DNA of 64,000 bases from Diploptera punctata (Eukaryota; Arthropoda; Insecta; Blattodea; Blaberidae): positions 868,001-932,000 of the forward strand of contig JASPKZ010005703.1 of the NCBI GenBank assembly GCA_030220185.1, read 5' to 3'. The stretch's first letter is position 1; every line of letters starts with the position of its first letter. Shown here one piece after another: positions 21,955 through 31,188 of the stretch. The notes under the pieces are model-generated. The model was not told where the DNA came from and ran no database searches. It was given only the letters and a program-made list of their open reading frames with translations. The translations under genes and the position numbers were made by a program.

Positions 21955-22500
21955 TTAATAATAAATAATAGTTAAAAAACTAAAATAAGACACTTTATTA
22001 GAAAAACGAACTAAAAAATGAAAAAATAATTTTAATTTCCAAGACGCTTGGATAAAATTAAAGTGGTCAACAAAAAAATCATCTCCAATACATCTAGAAT
22101 AAAACTAGAGTCATCTACAAAAAAAAAATTACCATCAAAAGCGTGAGGTGCTCTATATCAATTAAGATATTTGATAATAAACAGATATTGGTAAAAGTAA
22201 AGTCTCTAAGAAGAAAACGTAAAAACCATAAAAGCACCCCACGCTTTTGATGGTAAAGTTTTTTTTTTGTAGATAACTCTAGTTTTATTCTAGATGTGTT
22301 GGAGATGATTTTTTGTTGGCCACTTTAATTTTATTCCAAATGTGTTGGAAATTAAAATTATTTTTCATTTTTTAGTTCGGTTTTCTAATAAAGCGTGTTG
22401 CTTTAGTTTTTTTATATTATTTATTTTTTTATGTTTTAGTTTGGTTTTCTAATAGAGCGTGTTTAATTTTTTTAACTATTATTTATTTTTTAATGTTTAG
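21955..22500. mobile_element. Foldback element family 2, complete
   Basis: Left arm ~21955-22150 and right arm ~22225-22440 are inverted repeats of ~190 bp. Markers: TCTAGAATAAAACTAGAGTC on the left, AACTCTAGTTTTATTCTAGA on the right, and AAAAGCGTGAGGTGCT versus AGCACCCCACGCTTTT. They flank a ~75-bp loop. The outer end of the right arm is duplicated in tandem (GGTTTTCTAATAAAGCGTGT and GGTTTTCTAATAGAGCGTGT). A single-arm copy is at 10580-10856. No open frame. Confidence 0.85.
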
Positions 22501-22564
22501 TTTAATTGATTGTCATAAACCGGAATCCCATGAAAATTTAATTGCTTAATATTCTTCTAAAAAA

Positions 22565-22655
22565 TCCTCCGGGCCGGATTTGAACCAGCGACCTATGGAT
22601 TACCGAAATTATATACCACTACAGTCCACCGCTCTACCAACTGAGCTCTTACAAC
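22565..22655 (-). pseudogene. Intron-containing tRNA-Tyr(GTA)-like sequence
   Basis: On the minus strand, GAGCTCAGTTGGTAGAGCGG is followed by TGGACTGTAG, an ~18-nt insert after position 37, then ATCCATAGGTCGCTGGTTCA and AATCCGGC. This matches tRNA-Tyr, whose eukaryotic genes carry an intron at exactly this point, with anticodon GTA. D, anticodon and T arms are intact. The 5' acceptor strand (GTTGTAA) does not pair with the 3' strand (CCGGAGG), and positions 8-9 are not TA. I therefore judge it a pseudogene or SINE head rather than an active gene. Confidence 0.7.
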
Positions 22656-23060
22656 GATTGACTGAAAAGTCGTTAAGTCCGCATCCTATTATACCGGTTT
22701 TTATTTATTTATTTTTTCTGATGATTCTGGCCAGGAATTTAGAACAAAATTATGAAATTATTGTATTGCCATGGGTCCTTTACAAGTGTACAAAGATTCA
22801 AGTCGATTCAATGTTTTTAATTGAGTTGAAAATCGTGCTCAAAAATTCCGTTACATACATACAGGTCCGTTATATAGATACACAGATACAGGTCTAGCTA
22901 ATATAAAGCGTGTAATAATAATAAAATTAATTGTTATAAAACGGAACTTATCCTATAATGAACACTCTAAACTTACTAGACAACAAAAATATTCACAAAC
23001 ACAGAATTAAAAATAAGAAAACTCAACGTTTAGTATTATAACTATTATGTTTTCTAAACT
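22656..23060. other. No recognised feature
   Basis: AT-rich. The frame at 22580-22897 (+) overlaps the tRNA-like sequence and is not convincing. Confidence 0.45.
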
Positions 23061-23099
23061 GAGGATAGTTGCTGGTAGTACCTGCAATTCGCCTTCCCC

Positions 23100-23550
23100 T
23101 CTTACCGCACCAAACACCATAGACCCCTCAAAAGAGGCTAAAGAAGGCAGAACTGAATGTATCAACTCAGAGGTTTATGGCTGCGCATACATAAACTCTT
23201 CATACATCCCCATGCCTGAGCTAAGTTTTCCAATCTTGACCTGTATAATTCAATTCCCTTAAATCATGGTTAATATTATTTTCTCGCCTCATTCTTGGCC
23301 TACCTACTAAACGTTTCCCTCTGGTTTTCTACAAGAAGTTTCCACCCCTCTTTTTCCCTCTGGTTTTCTACAAGGTCTGGTTTTCTACAAGAAGTTCCAC
23401 CCTCTTTTTCCCTCTGGTTTTCTACAAGAAGTTTCCACCCCTTTCATTCCTTATTCTTGCCACATGTCCTGATCATTGTAATCTAAGAAACTTAACTGTC
23501 CTTATTAGGCCTACATCTGGTTTCCCACTTAAGGTCATATAGCTCACTTC
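23100..23550 (-). mobile_element. RTE-type LINE C-terminal fragment with internal tandem copies
   Basis: Antisense match to the common RTE tail: plus-strand landmarks CATACATCCCCATGCCTGAG, AATCATGGTTAATATTAT, TTCTTGGCCTACCTACTAAA, TTGCCACATGTCCTGATCAT. Within it, a segment around CCCTCTGGTTTTCTACAAG is present four times (23320-23440) where other copies have one. This local expansion is specific to this copy. Confidence 0.83.
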
Positions 23551-23554
23551 AATG

Positions 23555-24062
23555 TAACTAACTAACTCACTGCTCTATATCGAACCCGTAGGTTCATGTC
23601 AACGCGGACATAAGCTCTCTCATATATCCCTATACTGAGCTAATGCTTTCCAATCATCCCTGTACAACTATCTCCCTCAAATTATGATTAACGTTGATCC
23701 CCCCCTCATTATTGGTCTACAACTGGGCGCTTTCCATCAGGGTTTCCTACAAGAAGCTTCCATGCACCTCTTTCATTCGTCATTCGTGCCACTGATATAT
23801 AGCCTTCTCCATTCATCTATTCATATGTCGCTTCGTCTCTCTTTGGTCCAAAAATGTTCATAAGGAACTTTACTTTCAAATACTATAATATTTTTATCCT
23901 CCCTTAAAGTACGAGACCATGTTTCGCATACACTGAATTGGACGAATACCAATTTTACATATTTTTAGGTTTAAACATTTTTTGAGAGAATGTTGGGTGG
24001 AAGGAGTCCCTAATGAAATGAATAGCACGCCTTTCCAAAGTTTAATCTATGTTTAATAATCG
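23555..24062 (-). mobile_element. RTE-type LINE C-terminal fragment
   Basis: A second antisense copy directly beside the previous one. Landmarks are TAACTAACTCACTGCTC (3' end), ATCGAACCCGTAGGTTCATG, GGGCGCTTTCCATCAGGGTT and TCTTTGGTCCAAAAATGTTC, then upstream sequence to about 24060. The frame is disrupted throughout. Confidence 0.83.
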
Positions 24063-24690
24063 TCTGAGACATCATTCATATTGCAATTATTTTTCTTTGG
24101 TATTTGAAGTCCAGCCACTTCTTCAAAATGTCCCTCATTTGTCATTAACTGTCCATTTTCCAACATATAATGCATGCGTACGTGTGACCAAAATTTATTT
24201 CGTTTGTATTCATATACCCTTGTCGTCCCAGTTTCTTAGGGTTATTTAATAGAAAGTGTGTTAGTTTTAGTACATCCTCGATATAGTCCAATATATTTGA
24301 TAAATAATGTAATACAAATATTATATTGCACTGGCAAGACCACTGATGCAAGAAAAACCTGTGTTAAAGAGTAAATAAAGGCATATAAATACTTGTAAAA
24401 AGGGAGAGGCAAAGAAATATCCACTATTTTAAACTTTATGAACTCTTTGTGGTTTATACGCTGAGTTCCGCTTGAAATAATTTTCCGTTGTGTCCTCAAG
24501 ATAAGGTAAATCGCGATTAGAGAAAGCGCTGAGTAACCTGACTGTGATAAGCTTATAATTATCTGCATCCATATACTGTACAACATTTTAATGATATGCT
24601 TATATTATTGTACTTTATTACATAAATAACATATAGTAAACTACAATTGTGAAACTTAACATAGAATATATGTGTTTAAATATTAATATA
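24063..24690. other. No recognised feature
   Basis: Open frames at 24242-24586 (-) and 24049-24249 (+) are unrecognised and low in complexity. Confidence 0.4.
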
Positions 24691-24694
24691 AGTT

Positions 24695-24905
24695 ACCTGT
24701 TTATATCAGTTTTATTTAATAAAATTGATTTTTGTTACAAAAAAAACTTAGGTATATTAGTTAGAAACAATGTAGGCCTTCAATACGTGTTTCATCTTCG
24801 GACATATTTGAACATGTCTGAAAGGCCTACATAGTTCTTAACTAATTAACGAAGGTTTTTTCTAACAAAAAAAATTTAACGAGGAAGACTGACATAAAAA
24901 GGTGC
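24695..24905. mobile_element. Foldback element family 1, compact hairpin
   Basis: The left arm (~24695-24790: TTATATCAGTTTTATTTAAT ... AATGTAGGCCTTCAATACGT) pairs with the right arm (~24815-24905: GAAAGGCCTACATAGTTCTT ... GAGGAAGACTGACATAAAAA). The loop is only about 25 bases. The core (reverse complement TCCGAAGATGAAACACGTAT) is shared with 12175-13222 and 28874-29188. Confidence 0.77.
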
Positions 24906-24966
24906 TTAATTACTTTTTTTTAATTATACAACATAACTTCAATTGTGATAATAATGGATTTTAAAT

Positions 24967-25222
24967 GAATCAGTCATTTCGAAAAGGGATCATCTACAGC
25001 TGATCAAATTTTACAGGAGAGGAAAAAAAATATATTCAACTTGTTCAGGATAAAGCATTGAATCTGAAATTGCTACTGAATAAAGTCAGAAAGTGGTAAA
25101 CGAATAGTATAGTTAATCCGTTCTCAAATGGAAACGATCGAAGTAAGTATCTAAACATGGAATAATGAAAGAAGTGAATTTCAGAAAAATTGGAGATGAT
25201 CCCTTTTCAAAATGACTGATTC
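24967..25222. mobile_element. Candidate MITE with 29-bp inverted ends
   Basis: 24967-24995 (GAATCAGTCATTTCGAAAAG plus GGATCATCT) is repeated inverted at 25194-25222 with one mismatch. The 198-bp interior has no clear open frame; GCTGATCAAATTTTACAGGAG faintly resembles the RT box region of RTE elements. Only one copy is seen in this window. Confidence 0.6.
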
Positions 25223-25554
25223 AAATATATTGTTAACATGCAATATTAATAACAAGAGCAATAAGAATAAATAAACATCAGATACCCCTAAAAATCATGT
25301 CCAACTCAGGATCTCAATAAAGCCCTAAATTATAGAGGTCTGTTAAACCGACAAGAGTACCGGCCGACCACGCACAAAGGCGGATGAACACACCAACGGA
25401 AAGATGATATGGAGAATTGGTGGAATGAAATTTTGGTGGCTGGAGAAAAACAGGGGAAACCCGAGAAGTAAGAATCCAACAAATGGCCTAATCTGGTTAA
25501 TATTACTTCACCAAAAATGAGTTAAAAACGCGGAAAGAAAAGGAGCGAGAGGGA

Positions 25555-25875
25555 AAAAAGCAAAGGGCAGCTGGGGGCGGACAGGAGGAAGGACAAAGCG
25601 GGGGCGGGAGCACTGGAGACGAGAGGGAAAAGGGGGGACAAGGGGCAGAGAGGGCGGGACAGGCGACAGGGAGGAAGAAGGGAGTGGGAGAGGAGAGGAG
25701 CAGGAGGAGGAGGAGGAGGAGAAGGAGAAGAGGAGGAGAAGGCAGGGAGGAGAGAAGAAGGAAGGAGGAGGAGGAGAAGGAGGAGGGAGAAGAGGAGGAG
25801 AATGATAAGGAGGATGACGATAATGATTAGGAAGAGACGGAGGAGGACAAGGTAGGATGAGGAGAATGAGATGAG
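25555..25875. repeat. Purine-rich (GGA/GAG)n tract with G-runs
   Basis: About 320 bp almost free of pyrimidines on the plus strand. The left part holds many runs of three or more G (GGGGGCGG, GGGGGCGGGAG, GGGGGGACAAGGGG, GGGCGGGACAGG), so G-quadruplex formation is possible. The right part is (GGA/GAA)n grading into GAT, then an ATT array. Confidence 0.93.
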
Positions 25876-25879
25876 TATA

Positions 25880-26007
25880 ATTATTATTATTATAATTATT
25901 ATTATTATAATTATTCAGTATGATAATTATATTATTATTATTATTAGATTATTATTATTATTTATAATTAGTATTATTATATTATTATTATTATTATATA
26001 TTTTATT
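25880..26007. repeat. (ATT)n microsatellite, imperfect
   Basis: ATT/AAT-type triplets interrupted by AATT junctions. Follows the purine tract and precedes the tandem LINE tails. Confidence 0.9.
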
Positions 26008-26381
26008 ATGTGTAGTTAACGGTGAAACATGGGTACCGGAAAAATGTATATAATTGTAAAAGCCGGAATGATAAAAAAAATATATTATTATTATTATTAT
26101 TTATCCTTATTATTATTGTAATATTCTACCAACTGATATGGTATTGGACTCTCATGAGGATGATATAATAGAATCAGTAAGAGGATCTTGGAGTGGGAAA
26201 AAGATAAGAAAAGAAGAAAAGGAAGACATAAAAAAAAGATTGGATGGATCGGCGATTAGAATAAATTGATCGAAACAGGGACTTACAGATGAGATGTTCA
26301 AGACTGCTACAACGGAGGAATGTGAATTATTGAGGGTGACGGAAAACTACTGTATTATGTATAGGCCTAAATCCCGAAATA

Positions 26382-26454
<73 letters not shown>
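26008..26454 (+). mobile_element. RTE LINE tail, first unit of a tandem duplication
   Basis: TGTGTAGTTAACGGTGAAAC, GGTACCGGAAAAATGTATAT, an ATT run, then C-terminal RTE codons damaged by indels (CCAACTGATATGG ... GGAAGACATAAAAA), ending TAGGCCTAAATCCCGAAATA and a long ATT array (26382-26454). The same sequence order repeats at 26455-26815. Confidence 0.82.
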
Positions 26455-26815
26455 GTGTAGTTAACTGTGAACATAGGTACCGGAAAAATGTATATTCATT
26501 GTAAAAGCCGGAATGATAAAAAAAATATTATTGTTATTATTATTGTAATATTCTACCAACTGATATGGTATGGACATCTCATGAGGATGATATCTAATAG
26601 AATCCGTAAGAAGATCTTGGAGTGGAAAAAAGATAAGAAAAGAAGAAAAGGAAGACCTAAAAAAGATTGGATGGACGGCGATAGAAGAAATTTGAGTGAA
26701 CAGGGACTTACAGATGAGGATGTTCAAGACTGCTACAACTGGAGAATGTGAATTTATTGAGGGTGACGGAAAACTACTGTATTATGTATAGGCTAAATCC
26801 CGAAATATATTATTA
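26455..26815 (+). mobile_element. RTE LINE tail, second unit of a tandem duplication
   Basis: The frame at 26467-26751 is intact here: QLIWYGHLMRMISNRIRKK, KKRRKGRPKKDWMDGDRRN, SEQGLTDEDVQDCYNWRM, stop. This is the RTE RT C-terminus. It is preceded by the same TGTGTAGTTAAC ... ATAAAAAAAATA leader as the first unit. The first unit has several single-base indels where this one is open. Confidence 0.85.
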
Positions 26816-27114
26816 GTATCATTAATGAAATGTGGATAAATTCTATTTATAGGCTACATATATTTTTATTTTTTTACAACGTATATTATATATTCTCTAG
26901 CAGATAAAATAAACAATTTCAATATCTAAATTGCAATACACAATTTTGCATCATATAATGATTAGATTAGAGAATTTATAACGAAAATGTATTTATGTAT
27001 CAACGTTAACCTCACAAACATTAAATTGTATACCAGTTCAATACTGGACACTTAATTGTGTAATAACATTTACGAAGTTGACTATTTTATAGAGAGGGTA
27101 TCATTTTTAATTAC
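26816..27114. other. No recognised feature
   Basis: AT-rich, no signal. Confidence 0.45.
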
Positions 27115-27385
27115 GACGATATTTAACATCTCAGGTCTCAATCTGGCCTCAAAGGACCGACAATTTATTCGTAGACTCTTATTTTAGATTTGAGGATCTT
27201 TTACATATCGTAAGCTGGCGACATGGGATCAACAGTTTTATATCCCTTTCGAAGGAAGGCGTAATCAAGATTTTTAAACTCTGAAAAATACATCGGTTCC
27301 AGCAGGGTTTGAACCCGCGAATCTGCCGGAACCAGAGGCGATCATGTTAATCACTGGTTCACCGGGACCGACTGACGATTTTGTA
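27115..27385 (-). mobile_element. tRNA-derived SINE, family B-like, diverged
   Basis: On the minus strand the head is GTCCCGGTGAACCAGTGATT, with B box GCGGGTTCAAACCCTGC. The body keeps GTAAAAGATCCTCAAATC from family B. Inner modules differ, so it may be a sister family. Confidence 0.62.
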
Positions 27386-27771
27386 GTCATAATAATTATT
27401 ATTTACGCCTTTTTTTTATCTTACAAGGGAACTGACTACGTATACCTTAATAAGTCTCGAGTAATGTCACTGCGACTCTTTGAGCAGTTCTGCCAGCAAG
27501 TCCTAATCCTACGTTCTCGTCGTGCTCCTTGACTGCAGTCGTAACAGACTGTAGCTAATACAGGATGGGACGAAAGGCGAATTCTCAGTGCCTTAAAACT
27601 GAGACCTGTCGGCTAAGGGAGCAAACGTAAAAAAAAAGTCCATGTCTGGGGGTTAGGCATCAGGCTGGCACCTGGCCCTGAAAAAAAAAATGTGCCGCTA
27701 CGTGCTTCAGTAAAATATGTCATCCGGATGGATTTAAATATAACAAACTTAAGCTACGATAAAGGAACTTT

Positions 27772-27877
27772 GATAAGAATTTGGAAGAAGGAGATTGGAA
27801 TAATAGAAATAAATGGAAACCGAAGACAGCAGACCTATAAGTGGGGGAAAGCCGAAGAAGCAGAAGAAGAGACTAGG
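27772..27877 (+). mobile_element. RTE LINE extreme 3' end
   Basis: The AGAATTTGGAAGAAGGAGAT block, ACCTATAAGTGGGGGAAAGC and a GAAGAAGCAGAAGAAGA tail match 781-875. It is 5'-truncated to ~105 bp and abuts the MITE at 27884. Confidence 0.88.
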
Positions 27878-27883
27878 TAATTG

Positions 27884-27958
27884 TCAACCAATGCATGCCG
27901 AAACCTACCTTGAAATTTCTCACAGAGAAGCGTTGTGATGTACAAAGGCCGTGTTCAA

Positions 27959-27991
<33 letters not shown>

Positions 27992-28303
27992 ATCTGCCGT
28001 TTTAAAGCGAAAGACACAAAAATCGAAGCCAGAATCCAGCAATGGCAGCCCACTGTACGGCATGAGTTAAGCAGTAGTGGAGTGAGGTGGGACTCGGCGG
28101 GTAGTGAGGGTTTTCCAGTCTGTCAAATCAGGAGTTGTATTACTTCCGTATAGTTTAAATGAGATATTTGGCGCCTGGTTTTAGAGTCTTGCAATTAAAA
28201 ACGGCAGATTTTTTTTTTTTTTTGACACGGCCTTTTTACACACAACGCTTTTCTGAAAGAAATTTCAAGGCAGGTTTTGTCGTGCAATCGTTGACAATTC
28301 CTT
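27884..28303. mobile_element. MITE with ~100-bp inverted ends, second copy
   Basis: Same ends as 13615-14036 (ATTGTCAACCAATGCATGCC ... TCGTGCAATCGTTGACAATT), but with the interior in opposite orientation (CGAAGCCAGAATCCAGCAAT comes first). An (A)n(GA)n run at 27957-27991 sits inside the left arm, and a T15 run sits at the mirror position in the right arm. Confidence 0.86.
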
Positions 28304-28574
28304 TGTTAGTATAAGCTTTCATTTTGTAGATATAGTCCACAGTTCAGAAGAGAGGAGAAACCACGAGGAATGTCTTACGCAGCATATTACGTAATGAGAG
28401 ATCTTTCTATCTAAACTTTTCAGTCTCTCAGCGGGCGTGTTAGTTCCGAGTCTAATGCACAACCATCAGTAGAATACTCCTGGAATGAACTACACTTATG
28501 CGTGACATAAAACTGTTCCTTTATTTGTGGGTGTTTTCCCCTCTTGTACCTGGTCCCGCACTTTCATTCACTTC

Positions 28575-29295
28575 ATCTGCGGACCTTAGATACATTTACA
28601 TACCCCACACCTCTTGGGTCTTAGAGGAACACGAACTGTCGGGAGAGAATTAGAAACTCTGGATCAACACAAGGAGATGGAGGGCCTCCTGGATGAGTGA
28701 TCAACCCAATGCCCGGGCCACCTATGAGACAACACGAAAATTTAAGACAGGACACACCATTCATTCATACATACATGCATACATACATACTGAACAAGGT
28801 AAATAGATGTGGATGATTGTGATGGTGGGATTGTGTCCGGGGACTATTTGGGACTTTAAGTTTTCTAACATTTATAAAATAAAATAAGTTAAAATATACC
28901 TTCTTAGGTAAAATCCGTCATCCTCAACTTATAAAATATGTATTCTTTATGCCTGTAGGCCTTTTTTAGTCACGACAACATCATATTAGGACTAGCAGCA
29001 TCAACCATCATACTAGATATTGTAGCGAAGAAGGACCTGCTGAAGATGGAACGGATGTTCTGAAAGGCCTACAGGCATAAGGAATACATATTTTATAAGT
29101 GAGGACGACGGATTTTACCTAGGTATATTTTAACTTATTTTATGACTCTCCACCTCAACGGTTTTAATAATGAATTTTATTAGTATTGTTTCTAACATTT
29201 GTTTTACAGGAAATTTGTCCCAGTCGGGGATCGAGCCTATGATGACTATGACTGAGGCAATGACGTTACCACTATACAATGGCGGTGGACGTGAA
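28575..29295 (-). mobile_element. SINE family D split by a foldback element
   Basis: The 3' module (28575-28861) and tRNA-like head (29201-29290, B box reverse complement GGGGATCGAGCC) are separated by 28874-29188. Joining the two outer pieces across the duplicated TTTCTAACATTT restores the family D order seen at 14930-15362. Confidence 0.83.
28862..29200. mobile_element. Foldback element family 1 with 12-bp TSD
   Basis: The body at 28874-29188 (315 bp) is flanked by TTTCTAACATTT at 28862-28873 and 29189-29200. The arms pair over ~85 bp: GGTAAAATCCGTCATCCTCA ... TGCCTGTAGGCC against GGCCTACAGGCATAAGG ... ACGACGGATTTTACC. The loop contains GCTGAAGATGGAACGGATGT, the family core. This copy fixes the element's ends and its ~12-bp target duplication. 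Confidence 0.88.
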
Positions 29296-29924
29296 TAATT
29301 TAGCCTTGTAAAATAAAATGGGGTCTTTCACCTAATTATCATATCAATAATTATCGTGATATATTATTGTTATTTCTTTCTCTATCTCAGTTTGTGTACG
29401 TTCACCCAACTTTCTAGTCATTTATCAGTATTTTAACTTACTAAAGTCTAGATTATCAAATGAAGGGTCCCGGCAAGAAAGTGCCAAGCCACATTTTACT
29501 GATTCTGAGATAAAGTAATTTGAATGTTGTTTAAATTCTCAAATAAGAGACAATATTAAATATTGATTGTACAGATGAAATATACTTTTCTAATACGTTT
29601 TAAATAAAATAGTGATATATATATTATAAATATTTTCTTTTTTTTATATCCAAAAGTTAAAATAAAAAATATGTATATTGTTGTGTGGCTTGACACTATC
29701 TTGACCAAAAAATTCACAAAATATATTTAAAAAATATTTATCACATAAGAAATATTTACAATTAACTATATTTGCCCTATTTAGTAAAACTATGTAATAT
29801 ATGTTTCACAAAGAAAAAAATTCTCTAAAAAACCTTCCTTATCATGTATTCCACCACGTAAAAAAAGTTGAATAAATATTTATTAATAGACCTATAAGAC
29901 ATGGTTACAGATAACTATTATTTG
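29296..29924. other. No gene; shares a motif with 35800-35840
   Basis: AT-rich. 29464-29488 contains GGTCCCGGCAAGAAAGTGCC, found inverted at about 35812-35836. A related GGCTTGACACTATCTTGACC lies at 29689-29708. Confidence 0.5.
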
Positions 29925-30515
29925 CCCTAACTAACTAACTCACTGGCACTATCGTACCCATAGGTTCATGGCCGCACGGACATATGCTCTCCATGCATCC
30001 CTATCCTGAGCTAATGTTTTCCAATCATTCCCAGTATGATCTAAAGTAAAGTAGTAAAGTATTCCCACTACAGGCCTCAGGAGGCCCTTGGGGGTAGTGG
30101 GAGGTTAAGGCTCCCACTTTTTCTTGACAATCGGCACTTGATGTCAGCCGGGTTGTCAGCCCTGCGTGACGGCCGCCTTTACCCCCAGAACAAGCGTCTG
30201 GTACTCATTTCCGTTAGAGGCTGAGTCGACCCCAGGGCCATAGTGCCGCCAGAAGGTTTGGCTCAGTTTAAAAATCCTGAACCCACCGGGACTTGAACCC
30301 TCGACCTTCCGGCTTGTAGCGCAGTGCCTTAACCACTACGCTACGGCGTGTCAGTATGATCTACTTCCCTCAAATCATGGTTAATGATATTCTCCCACCT
30401 CGTTCTTGGCCTACCAACTGGGCGTTTTCCCTCTGGTTTTCCTACAAGAAGCTTCCATGCACGTCTTCATTCCCAATTCATGCCACATGTCCTGCTCATC
30501 GCAGTCTATGAGACT
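29925..30515 (-). mobile_element. RTE-type LINE C-terminal fragment, host of a nested SINE
   Basis: Outer pieces are 29925-30031 (CTAACTAACTCACTGGCACT, ATAGGTTCATGGCCGCACGG) and 30364-30515 (CTTCCCTCAAATCATGGTTA, TTGGCCTACCAACTGGGCG, ATGCCACATGTCCTGCTCAT). They are contiguous in other copies (for example 46017-46288). The interruption is SINE A at 30044-30351 with its target duplication. Confidence 0.88.
30032..30363 (-). mobile_element. tRNA-derived SINE, family A, nested, with TSD
   Basis: Antisense body 30044-30351, bounded by CAGTATGATCTA at 30032-30043 and 30352-30363. It aligns throughout with the reverse complement of 5322-5635: the GGTTCAAGTCCCGG B box and the GGTTAAGGCACTGCGCTACA head on the minus strand. 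The perfect duplication shows it inserted after the RTE fragment was already in place. Confidence 0.94.
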
Positions 30516-30591
30516 TATTTGCCCTATGTAATCAAATCGAATGATCTATGTTTCACAAAAAATAAAAAAGCCCTAAAATAGTCTCCGTGCA

Positions 30592-31188
30592 ATGGGACTT
30601 AGACAGTTGAATCCCTCAACTGACTCTATAGACATTTCTGTAGATGACTTAAATGAACATTTTACCTCAATACCCATGACACCTCCAGACAACAAGACTA
30701 AAATAGACATTCTTAAAGACTTATCCCCATCCCCCCATATAGGAAGAGATAAATTTTACTTTAACGACATTTCGCCTATAGACGTTAAAAAAGCACTCAA
30801 GCGGATTAAATCCAATGCACAAGGAACAGATAACATCAGCATTTTAATGCTAAATAAAATCATTGACATTATACTACCCACAGTGACTCATATTTTTAAT
30901 GCTTCCCTTATAACTTCTATCTTCCCTACTGTATGGAAACAGTCTAGAGTTCGGCCTATACCAAAAATAAGTACACCTACTAACTGTAATGACTACCGAC
31001 CGATTAGCATCCTTCCGACATTATCTAAAGCCCTGGAACATATTGTACATAAGCAAATGACTGAATATCTCCAAGAAAATCACCTCTTTGATCCTTATCA
31101 ATCCGGCTTTAGATATGGTCATAGCACAACCACAGCTTTGCTAAAAATTACTGAAGATATTCGTGAAGCCGTGGACAGACGTCAATGA
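30592..31188 (+). pseudogene. CR1-like LINE RT, N-terminal portion
   Basis: 198 codons. The first ~60 residues are the linker before RT. Then come ALKRIKSNAQGTDNIS (the PGxDxI-like element-specific block), VWKQSRVRPIPKIS, NDYRPISILPTLSKALEHIV (RT motif 1-2) and YQSGFRYGHSTTTALL. The frame ends at VDRRQ because of a one-base loss at the ATGA around 31184-31187; homology continues in the next frame. The ATG at 30592 is not a true start: a family-like LRAMGL reading extends upstream. Confidence 0.9.

Noticed and set aside
24242..24586. 114-codon minus frame with hydrophobic stretches
   Set aside because: AT-rich composition gives Leu/Ile runs; no recognised domain.
28950..29100. Hammerhead ribozyme in the foldback core (CTGAAGA ... 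GAAA)
   Set aside because: The stems I can draw have mismatches next to the conserved core and the motif is not kept in the other copies (CGAAGA, CCGAAGA). Left as a test, not annotated.
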